Positions 19,832 to 31,358 of a DNA stretch of 64,000 bases are shown here, piece after piece. The notes below the pieces were generated by a model. It ran no database searches. It saw only the letters and a program-made list of their open reading frames with translations, and had not been told where the DNA came from. The stretch is from Sanderia malayensis. Taxonomy: Eukaryota > Cnidaria > Scyphozoa > Semaeostomeae > Pelagiidae. Location of the stretch: assembly GCA_013076295.1 (NCBI GenBank), contig RQOL01000374.1, forward strand, positions 4,330,743 through 4,394,742, given 5' to 3'. Numbering within the stretch: the stretch's first letter is position 1; every line of letters starts with the position of its first letter. The translations under genes were made by a program, and so were the position numbers.

Positions 19832-21928
19832 TACGGTGGCCCATAACTTAAGTGCACTTTAAGCTTATGTAAAGCGCAAATGAGCAGGTAACTGGATACA
19901 TTGCGCTCTATAAATGAATAATAATAATAATAATATCTGTCACGCACAATTAAAGGAGGATGCACACAATTGAAAAGCCAAGCGCACAATTAGACAAGAA
20001 AACGCAGAATTAAAAACAGAAACAAACAAATAAAAAGCTAAAATCACGTTTATAAAAAGAAGTGCACAATTTTGAAACGAAATACCAATTTAAAAAGCCA
20101 AGTGCACAATTAAAAAAAGCCACGGCAATTTAAAAAAAGGTCACGGCAAATTAAATAAGGCCATGGCAAATAAAAAAACGCCACGGAAAATTAAAAAAGG
20201 TCACAGCAAATCAGAAAAGAGCATGGGAAGAATGTGAAGGAGGCGTTGTCTGGAAATGTTAAAGGTGGAGGAAGCGTTGTGTTGAAGAAATTTTTTGTGT
20301 TCAATGTGGAGAAAAGTTGGGAGAAACTGATAGATTCTGTCAAAATTGTGGACACGGTAAGTAAAATTTGATTTAAATGCAAATTACTGCAAGCTTTTTT
20401 TGCTACTATGATTCTTACGCCGAAAATCTTGGGCCTAGCTATGCCTAGACCTCGCAGCAGACATCGAATGCGCATGAACATAGATTAACATGAACATGCA
20501 ATAAAATTTGTGAGTGCTAATTTTACTTCAATTGTTTTTAAACTTTTCTTGGATACTTTTTTGGATAAATAATTTTTAAAACTAAACCTAAACATCAAAT
20601 TATATCTTTATTGTTTAGATTTTATGTCTGGATTTTCTCATTCTGTCTGGAACTTCTTCAAATTAGCTTAGTGGATGGGATATTAGGTAAACAAAGAGAA
20701 TACTGGTCATTGTTTGAAGGGGGCGGCGGCTAATAGCTCCCCCGGTACAAATGCTTTTGTAATTGTTTCTAGTCAACTTAATCTCCTTTGATTTTTTTTA
20801 CTGTTTCTATAAGCCAATAATACACATTGTTGAAAAAGGTTAGATCAATATCTTTTTTAATTTTAAAATCATAACATTTTATTCATATAATTTTAAATTA
20901 AATTTAAAAACAATTTTACTTTTGCAGGTCTTGTCACGTAGATTCATAACTCCTGAGATGAAAGGAACAGGCACGATTTCGTTTGATACTGCAAAGAGAT
21001 ATGGAACACTCATAGTGAATACGTGCAGTGTTGAACTAACTTTTCCTGTAACTGAAAGCTATTCAAAATCTCCAGAAATATTTATTGAAAGCTTCACCGA
21101 AGACATGGGTATAGGCACCGGATTTGGCATGGTAGGACTTCACAAAATTCTGCTGGGGATCCAAAGTAACATGTTTTGTTGTTTTGCTGAAAAGTCATGC
21201 TTAATCTTTTATAACTCTGTTAGTGAGCGTCTTACAGTGTTTTGGACGTCGGTTACATGTTAAACAACTATGTTTTGTTAAGATTTGTTTTGTTCCGTAA
21301 ACCAAAAAGAGGCAGTAATCTTTTATTGATGTTAGTTATTTGATCTTGTCTTGTAATGAAAATAATGTTATTTCCAACTTTGCATTAAGATCGTCAATTG
21401 AGGAGTGAACTTCTGCCACACCTAATAGCTTTTATAACATTTCGGAGCCATTTTAAAGTACACCACTATATGGATAATTTCTATCTGCAACTCGCATTAG
21501 CGCATCATACAGTGCTAACACTTCTGGCCAGGTCCCTGCTTTGCGGATGTTTAACGTATTTGTTACCATATCGAAATAGTCTTTGAAGTAATAGCTCCCC
21601 GGTACAAATGCTTTAGCAATTGTTTCTAGTCAACTTAATCTCCTTTCAAAACTTGAGCAATTAAGATATCTTGATCTGCAGTTTTGCAATTGTGAACATT
21701 ACTATTTGTGGCTTTTTTAATTTGCCGTGGCTTTTTTTAATTTTGCACTTGGCTTTTTGAATTGATACTTCGTTTCAAAATTGTGCACTTCCTTTTATAA
21801 ACGTGATTTTAGCTTTTTATTTGTGTGTTTCTGTTTTTAATTGTGCGTTTTCTTTTCTAATTGTGGGCTTGGCTTTTTAATTGTGCGCATCCCTCTTTAT
21901 TTGTGTGTGACAGTTATGGGCCATCGTA
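19832..21928. mobile_element. E2: 2.1-kb IS3/HECT-type element, non-autonomous
   Basis: Ends TACGGTGGCCCATAAC and ..GTTATGGGCCATCGTA (15/16 inverted match), flanked by the 6-bp duplication CCTCCC (19826-19831 and 21929-21934). Excising the element plus one TSD leaves gypsy RT in frame (FLP followed by KLSDVAEPL). Subterminal arrays of about 19-20-bp GCACAATTAAAAAGCCAAGT units occupy 19937-20215 and, inverted, 21690-21905. Two exon-like pieces remain: a zinc ribbon CVQCG..RFCQNCG ending at a GTAAGT donor (20290-20357), as at the start of the E1 HECT gene, and a 20929-21140 open exon after TTTTGCAG ('KGTGTISFDTAKRYGTLIV') that I do not recognise. No integrase. Confidence 0.88.
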
Positions 21929-21934
21929 CCTCCC

Positions 21935-22654
21935 GAAATTATCTGATGTTGCGGAACCACTGAGAAGACTGACCGACAAAGATGCTGTATGGTGCTGGGA
22001 AAGACATCACCAGGAAGCTTTTGACAGAATGAAAGAAATGATTATCCAATTTCCTGTTCTCAGATATTATGATGTGAACCTTCCAGTGACGATACAGTGT
22101 GACAGCAGTGACATTGGACTCAGAGCGTGTATAATGCAAGAAGGACGACTGATCCCTTTCGCATCCAGAACATTAAGCCCCGTAGAAACAAACAGCTATG
22201 CACCCATTGAAAAAGAATGTGTGGCGATAGTACTTGCGTGTTAAAGATTCAAACAGTATATCTATGGCAAGGAAAACGTGACGGTAGAAAGCGATCACAA
22301 GCCGCTACAAGCGATATTCCGAAAGCCCTTGGTATCGGCATGGAAAAGACTGCAACGTATCCTGTTATGTTTGCAGATGTTTGACATAAACGTAAAATAC
22401 AAGAAAGGTTCAGAGATGTACATTGCAGATACGCTATCCCGAGCAACATTAGCAGAGACTGATCGCTGTCCCGGGGCACTGAATGCAAAGCAAGAAAAAG
22501 TCTCCATAATCATGAAGGAAGTCAGATCAGTCGAATATTCAAGAATCTCTGAAGATGGCCTGAAGTCCATACAGAGCATGTGGAGAGACGATGACCAACT
22601 ACTATTCTTGAAACAAGTGGTTTTAAGAGGATGGCCTGAAACGCGAAAAGAAGT
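21935..22654 (+). pseudogene. gypsy RNase H
   Basis: 'EPLRRLTDKDAVWCWERHH', 'PVTIQCDSSDIGLRACIMQ', 'SYAPIEKECVAIVLAC', then (after a TAA) 'VTVESDHKPLQAIF' and 'YIADTLSRATL'. These are the four RNase H segments of Ty3/gypsy Pol, with the acidic residues D, E and D present. One in-frame stop at 22242-22244. The frame ends at the 9-bp TSD of the next nested element. Confidence 0.88.
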
Positions 22655-22709
22655 ACCAGCCGCGGTCGGCACTAGTACGTGGAGGATTTATGTACAATTA
22701 TGACATCAT

Positions 22710-23555
22710 AGGTAAAATATAATTGTGACGCTGTTTTCCGAGCCACGCGAGTGTCGCAAATCATTCCTGAAATTATCAGACATGCGCAATTGTGATGTAA
22801 TGAGACTTCAAAAAAGACAACACAACCAAGTATATTAAATGTTAGCGGATTAGATAAAGAAGCCAAACAAGGTAAAGAAGTCAAAAGTACTGATTTGGTT
22901 TTGGGATAGAGAGCACAGGAGTTGCTTTCTTGTTGTGGGGATAAATTGATAAAAATTAATGCTTGCAAGTTGAAGAGAAAAGCTGTATAGTAGGCCCCAC
23001 AAGCTATTGTATCATCATTTTCACCATCATTGTGTTTTATTGTTTTTAGCAGGGGATATTAAAAGTAATCCCTTTGCAGAAAATTCTGACTTCGGCTTTT
23101 AAATTGTTGATAATTACGTGCATTTAATTTAGTTTTCTTTTCAATCTGGGGTTGTCTAAATTTATTCATCTGTTTTTGGGTATGGTTTTGTTTTCAAATG
23201 GTGAAGTCACATCAACAAATATTTGTTTTTGAGTTTCAAATTCAGTGTACTTTTCAAAACATATCGTTTTAATCAAATGCTAGATGCTTGAGTGTATAGC
23301 CCGTGAGTCCCCTAAAGGGTCACTTTCATTGGTTATAGTTGACGAGGGCCTTTGCCTTTGACAATTTCTTCACTTCCTGTCTCATTCTGTCAGTCATGGC
23401 AGGCTCATTGCTTTATTAACAAAGCCAAAGAAGACAGATGCACAGCGGGGTAAAACTAAACCAGCAAAAAATATCTCTCTTTTTGCGTTCACGTTATTTC
23501 CCATCCCACCAAACTAATTTCTTCCAATTACTATATTTATCACCATGCCCACTAT
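22710..23555. other. Internal non-coding part of the 9-bp-TSD element
   Basis: No ORF with recognisable motif; AT-rich filler between the TIR and the nested insertion point. Confidence 0.5.
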
Positions 23556-23557
23556 TA

Positions 23558-23876
23558 GACAGGTCTCTATTGAAAAATGCTAAAAAACCATTTGGTCAAA
23601 CTTTTTAAAACTGATTTGGGGTTCTGAGACATGCCGGAATCAAATTTCATTTGGGGCATGTTGAATTTCGGACCGGAAGTGATATTTTTGATGACGTCAA
23701 AAACGTCAAATTTTCTTCGATTTTCGCTCTCTGTGATCAAATTTATCAGACAAAGTAGAATAATATATACATTTTTGGATAGGGGGCAACAAGAGCTTTC
23801 GATCCATATATAAATTTTTTATTTTTGACAAATTAAGGTTTTCATTGATGACGTCATCAAACATAACAGACAAATT
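23558..23876 (+). repeat. Left TIR of the 5.9-kb element
   Basis: 319 bp, inverted at 29118-29436. It holds a CRE-like TGACGTCA core twice (near 23692 and 23851) and an open frame that is identical in both arms because the arms are identical. Confidence 0.92.
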
Positions 23877-23885
23877 CTGTGGTGG

Positions 23886-26800
23886 TCAAAAATCAATATT
23901 GTCACAACTGCTGTCCGATACATCATCATCATATTCATCATCATCAGAAATGGCGCCTTCATCAGATTCATTTTCATTATCGTCTTTATGATCTTCATTT
24001 GTTAAAATAACTTCCTGTTCTGCTGATCTGTCTTTCTTTTTCGGGGGTTGATAGCCATCCGAATCATTCTCGTCATCTGAGGTTTCCATCGCATCTACGA
24101 ATTAAAAATAATTCAAATTCAACTCATTTACAATAGTTTTGTCACTAAATTTTAGCTTGCAAATTGTAGTTTGATTCATATAACAGCTTGCCTGCAACGT
24201 ACAAAACGCATCTGAAGGTCATCGTACAAAATCGTGACTTACCATTGACTGATTCGTTATCTTCCAAATCCTTCATATTCGGAGGAAATTGGCTGCACTT
24301 ATACCAGACTGGTATGGTTGTTCCATCTTCTTCTTTCCATCCCGACTCATCGATTTTAGGGAACACTATTTGTCTCTCAAGGCATTGACGCCATATAAAG
24401 CTTTGGAGCCAACTTCTCTTCAAATGTTGCTCTACACTGCTATGATCAGGAATGATCCCCTCACTCGCTTTCACTTTTTGATTTTTGTACATTCGAACAC
24501 GCGTCTCGGTCAAGTTCTCGTTTCTTAGTCCGGGATACAGAATGGACCTAAAGAACTCTTTTGCTGAAACCATTTGCTCATCTGTAAGTGTGCCACATCC
24601 AAATGTTGAAATTTGTTCAGTGGCATCCACTTTGATCATCTTCTTTAACGGCTTGATTTTTCCTACTCGAAAAGGAAATGAAACTGTATCACAACCTGTG
24701 ATACTGTGGAAGGCTGGCAAAGCCTTGCATACATCAGTGCCAAAGCCATCACAAATTTTGCCAATGTTGACATAACTGTCCCTTTCGATTTTCATTTGCC
24801 ATTGATGTTCGCGCATCTCTCTGTAGACAAACACCATCAAAATCAGCACATCTGTGTCAGTTGCTCTGATTATAACTGGTGAATTGGCTGTGCTTGCAAC
24901 GTAGATTAGCCGAGTATCAGCTTCAATATGACTGCAGTTATCCAACTGGATGACAGCATTGGTTGTTAACAACCATGACTTTTCATTTTCTGTTACGATG
25001 GTTGGAATTCTGAGCAAATTTCTGTTTTCTTTCATGAATTCTACTAAAAAGTGAATGAGCTCTGTCTTGTTTTCGGAACTGTGCAAAAATGTTTGCCAAG
25101 CTTTTCCACTGGGCATGCTTTGCTGGCTGCTGGAAATGTAAACCCTTTTTCCAGGTGTACCTCTTCGCAACTGCGTCAGTTGTTTGACGTGACTTCTTGT
25201 ATAGCAGTCAAAGATAATGCCAAGTTTCGCAGGATGTGAATCCCTGTTTGGAGTGCAGAAGCTGATGAAAGATTCAGCATATTGTTTCCAAGTTTCCTTG
25301 TGGGGTAAAGATCTAACGGCAGCCATGCCATCTACCAACCACATTGCTCTAACAGCTGGTTCAGTAGTCAAAGCATCTGATTCTTCAATAAGATGATTTC
25401 TTAAAGAGGCCTTTGAGCCTTGTCTTAAATCGCCGTCGGGTGAAGCTAGTGCCAGTGGAACACATGTAAGGGGAAACGAAAGTGCTTCTTCTGGAGAAAT
25501 GTCCTTACCTACCATTGAGCCAAATGCCTGTCGGTCCTCTTTAAGCACACTAATAACTTTTAAAGCTTTTTTTGGCTTCTCCAAGCCTGTTTTCAATTTG
25601 GGATTTTTTATACTTTGAAAGAAGCTGATCTTTTCGTCACCTTCTGCCTTCAACCTTTCATATACAAATTCTGTATACATTTCATTTCCCAAATCAGTAG
25701 ACGAAAGTAGTCCATCGACTGTCGCTGGATCAATTTCCATCCCTGTTTTGAAATTTCTAGCAGCACCAACGAGAAAAGGGTCAAAGTAGTTATCGAGCTG
25801 TCCAACAAGGCTATTAATCATTTCTTCATGCTTCTTTTTTGCACCCTTTGTCGTTTCTTTGTGACTTGAATTTGAAAGGACATTTAGTCTTTCTTTCAAT
25901 TTTCCTCTCAAATCCGCTATGATATGACTTGTCTTTAAAAAGGTATCCACCGTTTTTACATCTGTACTGAAGCCCCCTTGCATTGGTCCACCCTTAACTT
26001 TGACCTCTCTGTTAATAGTAGTTTCTGTGATAAGGTCACCATGAATTGTAGAGAAGGGCTCACCAGACAATGATCCTCCAAATCCATTTTTGACAAGATC
26101 ATCCCAAACCATTCTTTCTGTTGACTTTATGTCCAATAGCCTGACATGCTGATATGTCAAGTAACGAGAGTAATTTGGGTGCCCAAAAGCAAAACATTTT
26201 GGAATCAAGGCTCGCTCTGCAGCAAGGTGCCGCTCAATTGAATGTTCTCTCACGGAACTAATCAAACAGAGCATTGCAGACACATCACGTATATACTCGA
26301 CTATCATCTTTGATTGGGTTCCAGTGGTGTGAAGCAGATTTACTAGAAGGGTTTTAAACTCTGGTTGTTTTATCACGGCTGCGAGGGTTTCCGATGACGG
26401 CTTTATCCTCAAATCAGCAATCCTTTGCCTCAGCTCAGCTGTTATGTCGTTCATGACAGAAAGCTTCAAGATCCTATACCGAAGCAGTGCCTCAAATGAT
26501 TGCTTGTGTAATCGAACTCCCCGATGATAATGACGGCCTTCCATTGCTTGGACAGCAGAGCCTTCTGCGATTACTTTTGAATCAATCCACCAACTGTTTA
26601 AGCCAAGGCATCCATACTTTTTCCCCAAAACCTTCAGGTTAACTAAGATTGTGTGAAAGCCTCCCATTAGTGTTATGATCTTGTCATATCTACCTTCGTG
26701 CATCCAGGAAATGATTACCATCTTGGAGTTTATTGCCTCATCTGCGTGTACAAATATATGGTTTATGCTCAGATCATCAACCATTTGCAGTATTGCATCC

Positions 26801-28718
26801 ATGTACCACTTAATTACATTGTCACTTGGAGGTAATGGAACGACTGGCAGATATTCCAGCTTGCACTTGGTTGTTTTTACACTGGTGACTTGCTTCATAA
26901 AGTTTATCCACGAACCAATTGGCTCTATTTCTTCAACATCAACAGCACCTTGGATATCTGCTACGCAGTCAAGCCCAATCGCGCTTACAACAACCCAAGC
27001 TGCATCCTTTTCAAAAGCCTCTTTGATCAATGGTGAGTCTTTTGTCTCATCTTTAAACCCAGGGAATGAGGATGGTTCTTTGCGATTTCGCGGTATCTTA
27101 AAAAATCCATAGTCAGGCTCCTCCTCATCAATTATTTCCATCTCATCCGATATTGTTGCACTGGCAATTTCTGTTGATTGCACATTGGTAGCTGAAATTT
27201 GGAAAACCGTTCCAGTCGTGTGATGAGTTGTGCTTGAACCAGTTAACGTTTGCTGCCTGCCATCTGAATTGTCGAATGTGACATGCAGCGTTTTCCCCGG
27301 AAAAAACCCAGGGGGTAGCATGTGCTTGTGCTTCATTTTCACTGCATTTGCCCAAGTATTGTTTAACAGCCTTATGTCACTGTACGAAATGCCAAGACCA
27401 GCATGGTGAAGAAGGCGTGCTGTTTCTTTGCTGCCGGTGACTCTATGCACTGTCAAGCCCAGGGCTATGTTTAGCGGGGCTGCCCGGTCATTACTTGCCA
27501 TTCCCTGCCAACTTTGGGATATTGCAGATATCTTTTGCACATAGGATTTGCCAACTGTGACCAAACCAAAATCATTTTTGGGTGCATTCGGACTTACGGA
27601 CCAGGCTATTGCATTGAAAATACAGGGAAGTGGGGTGAAGTTTTCTAATGCTTTTGACAATTGATTTGGCGTTGGTGGCCAGTTGAATGGCTGTTTGCTT
27701 TCTAGCTTACGCCGAACGAGTCGAGCAAATGCTCTTGTGAGATCATCCTCTCTGAGGCCGTGCCCCTTTAAAGCTGCATTTACATAAGTAATTGGGCCAA
27801 GTTCAGAAAAAGAAACAACAAGTTTTCCTGCAACTGTCGAAAATGAAATCAAATCCTGAAAAGCATCCTTCAAATGACGTTTGAGATGACTTGTAAACCT
27901 TATTGGTGGTGTTTCAAGACCAAAATCCTGACTTATTTCTTCTAAATCTTTGAGAAGCTCTATCATGAGATAAGACTCCTTTTCCTGAATTACTTTACGT
28001 TTGAACATATCATTAAAATTCTCAAAAACTTTTAGTTTTATCTTTTCTGTCTCGTCATTTTTTTGTGACTCTTTGCTTACGTAAGTGAAAGCACCATAGC
28101 ATCCCTTATGATAAAATACGTCAGCTGCAAATACGTCATGTGATGTTCCATTGAGAAAGATGTCCAGTCGTTTGGCAGCTTCGTAATATCTATCACCTTC
28201 TTGAGAAATTTTCTTTTCCATTTGCTCGGTTAGTCTCTCTGCTGAACTTAATTGACAAGTCCCCCATCGTTGTATGGCTTTTCATCGCATTCACTTTTTT
28301 TATTGCATATGAAACAAATCCTTTTTGCCTCTTTTTCCCGCAAAATCCTTTTCCTTGCCTCGACATCATTTCTTTCATTTGACTTTTCAATGTCTGTTTC
28401 ATCCGTTTCATCTTGGAGTTTCTGTGATTGCTCCTGTTTACTTTTCAGTCTGTTCCTAAATGTAATCCCACAAGATTTATGGATGAAGAGGGGGTCATTA
28501 AATTCAGTGGGCAATCTTATCACGACTTCTCGAAATGATCTGTATGGACTTTCCATGCAAACTCTTTCATCCAATTGAGACCAAAGCTCGGCATTATTTC
28601 TGATGCCCTGAAAACCTGTCAAGTGAACTAGCTTCATGTCTTTTTTCTCCAGGGTGCAATCGCAAAGAATGCATCTTCTCTCTGATTTTTGGGTCAAAAA
28701 TGGGCTTGAAGAAATCAT
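23886..28718 (-). CDS. Copy B: ~1.5-kaa FEN/PIN-like transposon protein
   Basis: Reads from ATG 28718. The N-terminus has zinc-binding pairs: RRCILCDC..HKSC, RICFICNK, and after the join YHKGCYGAF. The first frame ends at 28248; the second is open for 1358 codons (28221-24145). They differ by one base at a C5 run (28261-28265), so one protein of about 1.5 kaa with a single indel (or sequence error) is likely. Later: 'HVTFDNSDGRQQTLTG', 'VKGGPMQGGFSTDV', 'IEADTRLIYVA' (EADTR about residue 1100), 'RATDTDVLILMVF', 'FHSITGCDTVSFPFRVGK'. A GTAAGT donor at 24242 joins in frame to a final acidic exon (24094-23886). The EAD/DTD/GCD series suggests a FEN/PIN-fold nuclease. It is probably the element's transposition enzyme, by inference only. 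Confidence 0.75.
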
Positions 28719-29117
28719 TTTTGTGCTGTGAATGTGACAAAATACAACTTTAACCGATTGTTTATCAACCTCTCTGAATCTCTTGTGTCTTCAGAGCAGA
28801 TTGGCAACTTGAGCAAAATAAATCTGCCATCGAAATAAATGAGTTTCCTGGATATAACTACTAGACAAAAGGCGTAAAATAAAATAAAATTGCAACTTAC
28901 ATACCGCCATCAAACAATACGTTTATTCACAGACTTCCGTTATTGAATTGAAAGCGTGATGAAATAAAACAATTCGATGTAATTTCAGTAATTTTGACCG
29001 TGACCTCGGTACTGTGGCTTTGATTTCTGCTCACAATGTTTATAGAGCAGTACTCAGTTCATTTTTGAGGTGAAATAACAGCTGAAGAAAGTTTACTGTA
29101 TCCTTTAATTATCACAC

Positions 29118-29436
29118 AATTTGTCTGTTATGTTTGATGACGTCATCAATGAAAACCTTAATTTGTCAAAATTAAAAAATTTATATATGGATCGAAAGCT
29201 CTTGTTGCCCCCTATCCAAAAATGTATATATTATTCTACTTTGTCTGATAAATTTGATCACAGAGAGCGAAAATCGAAGAAAATTTGACGTTTTTGACGT
29301 CATCAAAAATATCACTTCCGGTCCGAAATTCAACATGCCCCAAATGAAATTTGATTCCGGCATGTCTCAGAACCCCAAATCAGTTTTTAAAAGTTTGACC
29401 AAATGGTTTTTTAGCATTTTTCAATAGAGACCTGTC
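29118..29436 (-). repeat. Right TIR of the 5.9-kb element
   Basis: Inverted copy of 23558-23876. The gene's upstream region (28719-29117) separates it from the start codon and would hold the promoter. Confidence 0.92.
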
Positions 29437-29755
29437 TATATATATATTCTTGCACATTCATTTCACATTCATAAAATTCTGAAATCTTAAATTAGATCCT
29501 TGCTTCTGATTTTCTTGCTTTTTAATCTTACCCACTAAAAGTATACATATATTCGGTGTTGGGTTTTGGTTATTTGGCAAGTCTCGTTACATTACGAATG
29601 CGCATGCCTGGTACAATGATTTGGAGAATTGTCGTCATCCTCAGTTCTCGCTTCTTTGTCTGACAACACTCGTGTACAGCCTCACAATCATATTTTACCG
29701 ATGATGTCATAATTGTACATAAATCCTCCATGTAATAGTGCCGACCACCAGCCGC

Positions 29756-30557
29756 AGCGATGGAAGTTTGGAACTATCGAGACGAATTAGCGGTCTACGA
29801 CGGAATTGTGTTCAAGGGAGATAGAATCGTGATACCGAGAGACCTGCGAGCGGAGATGATGAAGCGAATCCATTCCAGCCATCAAGGGGAGCAAGCCTGT
29901 CTCAGAAGAGCCAGAGATGTGATTTTTTTACCGGGAATGACATCGCAAATCAGAGAAGATGTTAGCAAGTGCAGTGTTTGTGCACTTGCTAATTATGCCG
30001 TATCACAACCGAAGCAGCCATTGATGGCCCCAAAACTACCGATGAGACACTGGAGTATGATGGCTCAAGATCTTTTCTCTCTTGGCGACAAATTGTACCT
30101 AATCACTGTTGAGTCGTTCAGCGGATTCTGGGAAGTTGACAAGTTGGTTGATACGCACGCGGATACCGTAATACAGAAGACGAAGGAACATTTTTCAAGA
30201 TATGGAGCACCCGATTAAGTGCACACGGATAACGGACCCCAGTTCAGTTGCGAAGCGTATGCAAGGTTTGCCCGTGAATGGAAATTTTTTCACAACACAT
30301 CATCACCCTACCATCCACAAGCTAACGGTTTGGCTGAATCAGCGGTGAAGATGGCTAAGGACATTATGCGGAAAACCGACAAGTACAACGGTGACATATG
30401 GTTGAATTTTCTCGATTACAGAATTACGCCGACTGAAGCCATGGATAGTAGTCCAGCGCAGCGACTCATGTCGAGGAGGACGAAGACGACTTTACAGTGG
30501 CAGCCCAGTTGCTGGAACCAGAAGTACAACCGGATGTTAAGAAGAAACTCATCTTGA
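29756..30557 (+). pseudogene. gypsy integrase
   Basis: 'MKRIHSSHQGEQACLRRARD' and 'SKCSVC' form the HHCC zinc-binding domain. The core follows with 'WSMMAQDLFSLGDKLYLIT' (first Asp), 'VHTDNGPQFSCEAYARFA' (second Asp) and 'YHPQANGLAESAVK' (Glu). A TAA at 30216-30218 splits the core just before VHTDNG. Apart from that stop the domain is well preserved. Confidence 0.9.
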
Positions 30558-31060
30558 AGCGGAAAATCGGCAAGAAATACTTTGACAAGGGAGCCAAAGA
30601 ACTACCCGAATTGGTTATTGGTCAACCGGTTAGAGTGAAGCCAGTGGATAAGAAGAGCAAAACGTGGAAAAAAGGTGATTGCGTTGGAAAAGTTGGCCGT
30701 AGATCTTACTTGGTAGATATTAACGGGACAATAATACGAAGAAATAGAAGAATGATTCGTGAAGCGAAGGATTCTGCCCCTCCTGATTGTTCTATAGCGG
30801 TGAGTGACTTACCAGAGTTTTCTAAGTCAAATGAAGAAATTTCTCCTGATATACCTACAAATTTATCAAAGCAAATAATGGATCAAACAGCAGTTACTAA
30901 CAAGGAGACAAGAGCTGAAACCAGTAAAAATCAGAATGTTGTTGAACCACCAAAGGTGAAGCAGGAAGTTACAAAAAATAAACCAACAACAGCGGGAGAG
31001 ATGGTTAGAACAACGAGAAGTGGTAGAATAATAAAGAAGCCTGAATTACTAAATCTTTGA
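30497..31060 (+). pseudogene. gypsy integrase C-terminal domain and tail
   Basis: A shifted frame carries 'LVIGQPVRVKPVDKKSKTW', 'KKGDCVGKVGRRSYLVDING' and a Lys-rich tail ending at 31058-31060. The GxxVRVKxxxKxxWxxGxVxxxxGxRSYxV pattern is the SH3-like C-terminal domain of gypsy integrases. No chromodomain seen. The frame change from the core lies near 30520. Confidence 0.8.
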
Positions 31061-31239
31061 AGATTGAGGAACTGGACTTTAATTTATAAAACACTTAGAC
31101 AAAGACAAGAAAAAACAATGACTTTGTATTATTACTTCATATTAAAACATTTATTCAAAAGCAGAACTCAAAAAATAAAAAACTGAGGATGGTACGATAA
31201 ACAATGACTCTTAGTTTACTATTGTTTTTGCACATGCAT

Positions 31240-31358
31240 TGTTACGCGTGGGCATGAATGCGTGCTTACTTTCGGAAATAGCTCGTAGTATACATCTAAG
31301 TAAATCAGTAGTTCATTAGTAGTTTTTAGGAGGGCCTGGCGACTCTATGTCAGAGTAT
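31240..31358 (+). repeat. 3' LTR of the gypsy element, 3'-truncated
   Basis: Starts TGTTACGCGTGGGCATG and matches the 5' LTR through CAGAGTAT; the last about 20 bp (TCTTTAAATCGAAACA) are absent and copy A sequence follows at once. The stretch 31061-31239 before it is non-coding. Confidence 0.8.

Larger units (their letters stand above)
23558..29436 (-). mobile_element. 5.9-kb transposon with 319-bp TIRs encoding copy B
   Basis: Left arm 23558-23876 and right arm 29118-29436 are inverted copies with essentially one visible difference (AT versus TA near 23829). Outer ends are GACAGGTCTCTATTG. Candidate TSD is TA (23556-23557, 29437-29438). Each arm contains the perfect palindrome TGATGACGTCATCA and the same 60-codon ORF. 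Between the arms is one minus-strand gene, nearly intact. Near-identical arms imply a recent insertion, younger than the gypsy and the 9-bp-TSD element. I cannot match the end sequence to a named superfamily. Confidence 0.9.
22664..29746. mobile_element. ~1.2-kb element with 9-bp TSD, split by the 5.9-kb element
   Basis: Ends GGTCGGCACTAGTACGTGGA and ..CCATGTAATAGTGCCGACC are inverted; about 45 bp match with few differences, including GGATTTATGTACAATTATGA. Flanked by ACCAGCCGC (22655-22663 and 29747-29755), a 9-bp duplication. Removing it restores gypsy Pol in frame between RNase H and integrase. Own sequence is only 22664-23557 plus 29437-29746, without coding motifs, so it is non-autonomous. 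A 9-bp TSD fits Mutator-like elements (or Merlin); the choice is open. Confidence 0.85.
17437..31358 (+). mobile_element. Ty3/gypsy retrotransposon, dead, with two nested insertions
   Basis: LTR-like ends at 17437-17567 and 31240-31358 share AATAGCTCGTAGTATA and TAAATCAGTAGTTCATTAGT. A PBS-like TGGTGTCAGGTGTGAG follows the 5' LTR. Gag, protease, RT, RNase H and integrase follow in Ty3/gypsy order. Insertions: E2 (19832-21928) and the 9-bp-TSD element (22664-29746). Removing each with one TSD copy restores the reading frame locally. Own damage includes Gag frameshifts, a deleted RT block, a PBS-like insertion and a stop in integrase. AGAG lies on both sides (17433-17436 and 31359-31362), a possible 4-bp TSD. 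The element sits inside copy A. Confidence 0.88.

Noticed and set aside
19832..21928. Tc1/mariner element with TA target at E2
   Set aside because: A TA TSD would leave gypsy RT out of frame, whereas the 6-bp CCTCCC duplication restores the frame and matches E1 and E3.
22664..22690. CACTA (EnSpm) transposon because of CACTAGTACG near the end
   Set aside because: The inverted match extends outward to GGTCGG and the 9-bp TSD lies outside that; CACTA elements have 2-3-bp TSDs and CACTA at the very end.
23631..29363. Two identical 60-aa ORFs (23631-23813 and 29181-29363) as a duplicated gene
   Set aside because: They lie within the two identical TIR arms; identity follows from the arms, and no domain is present.
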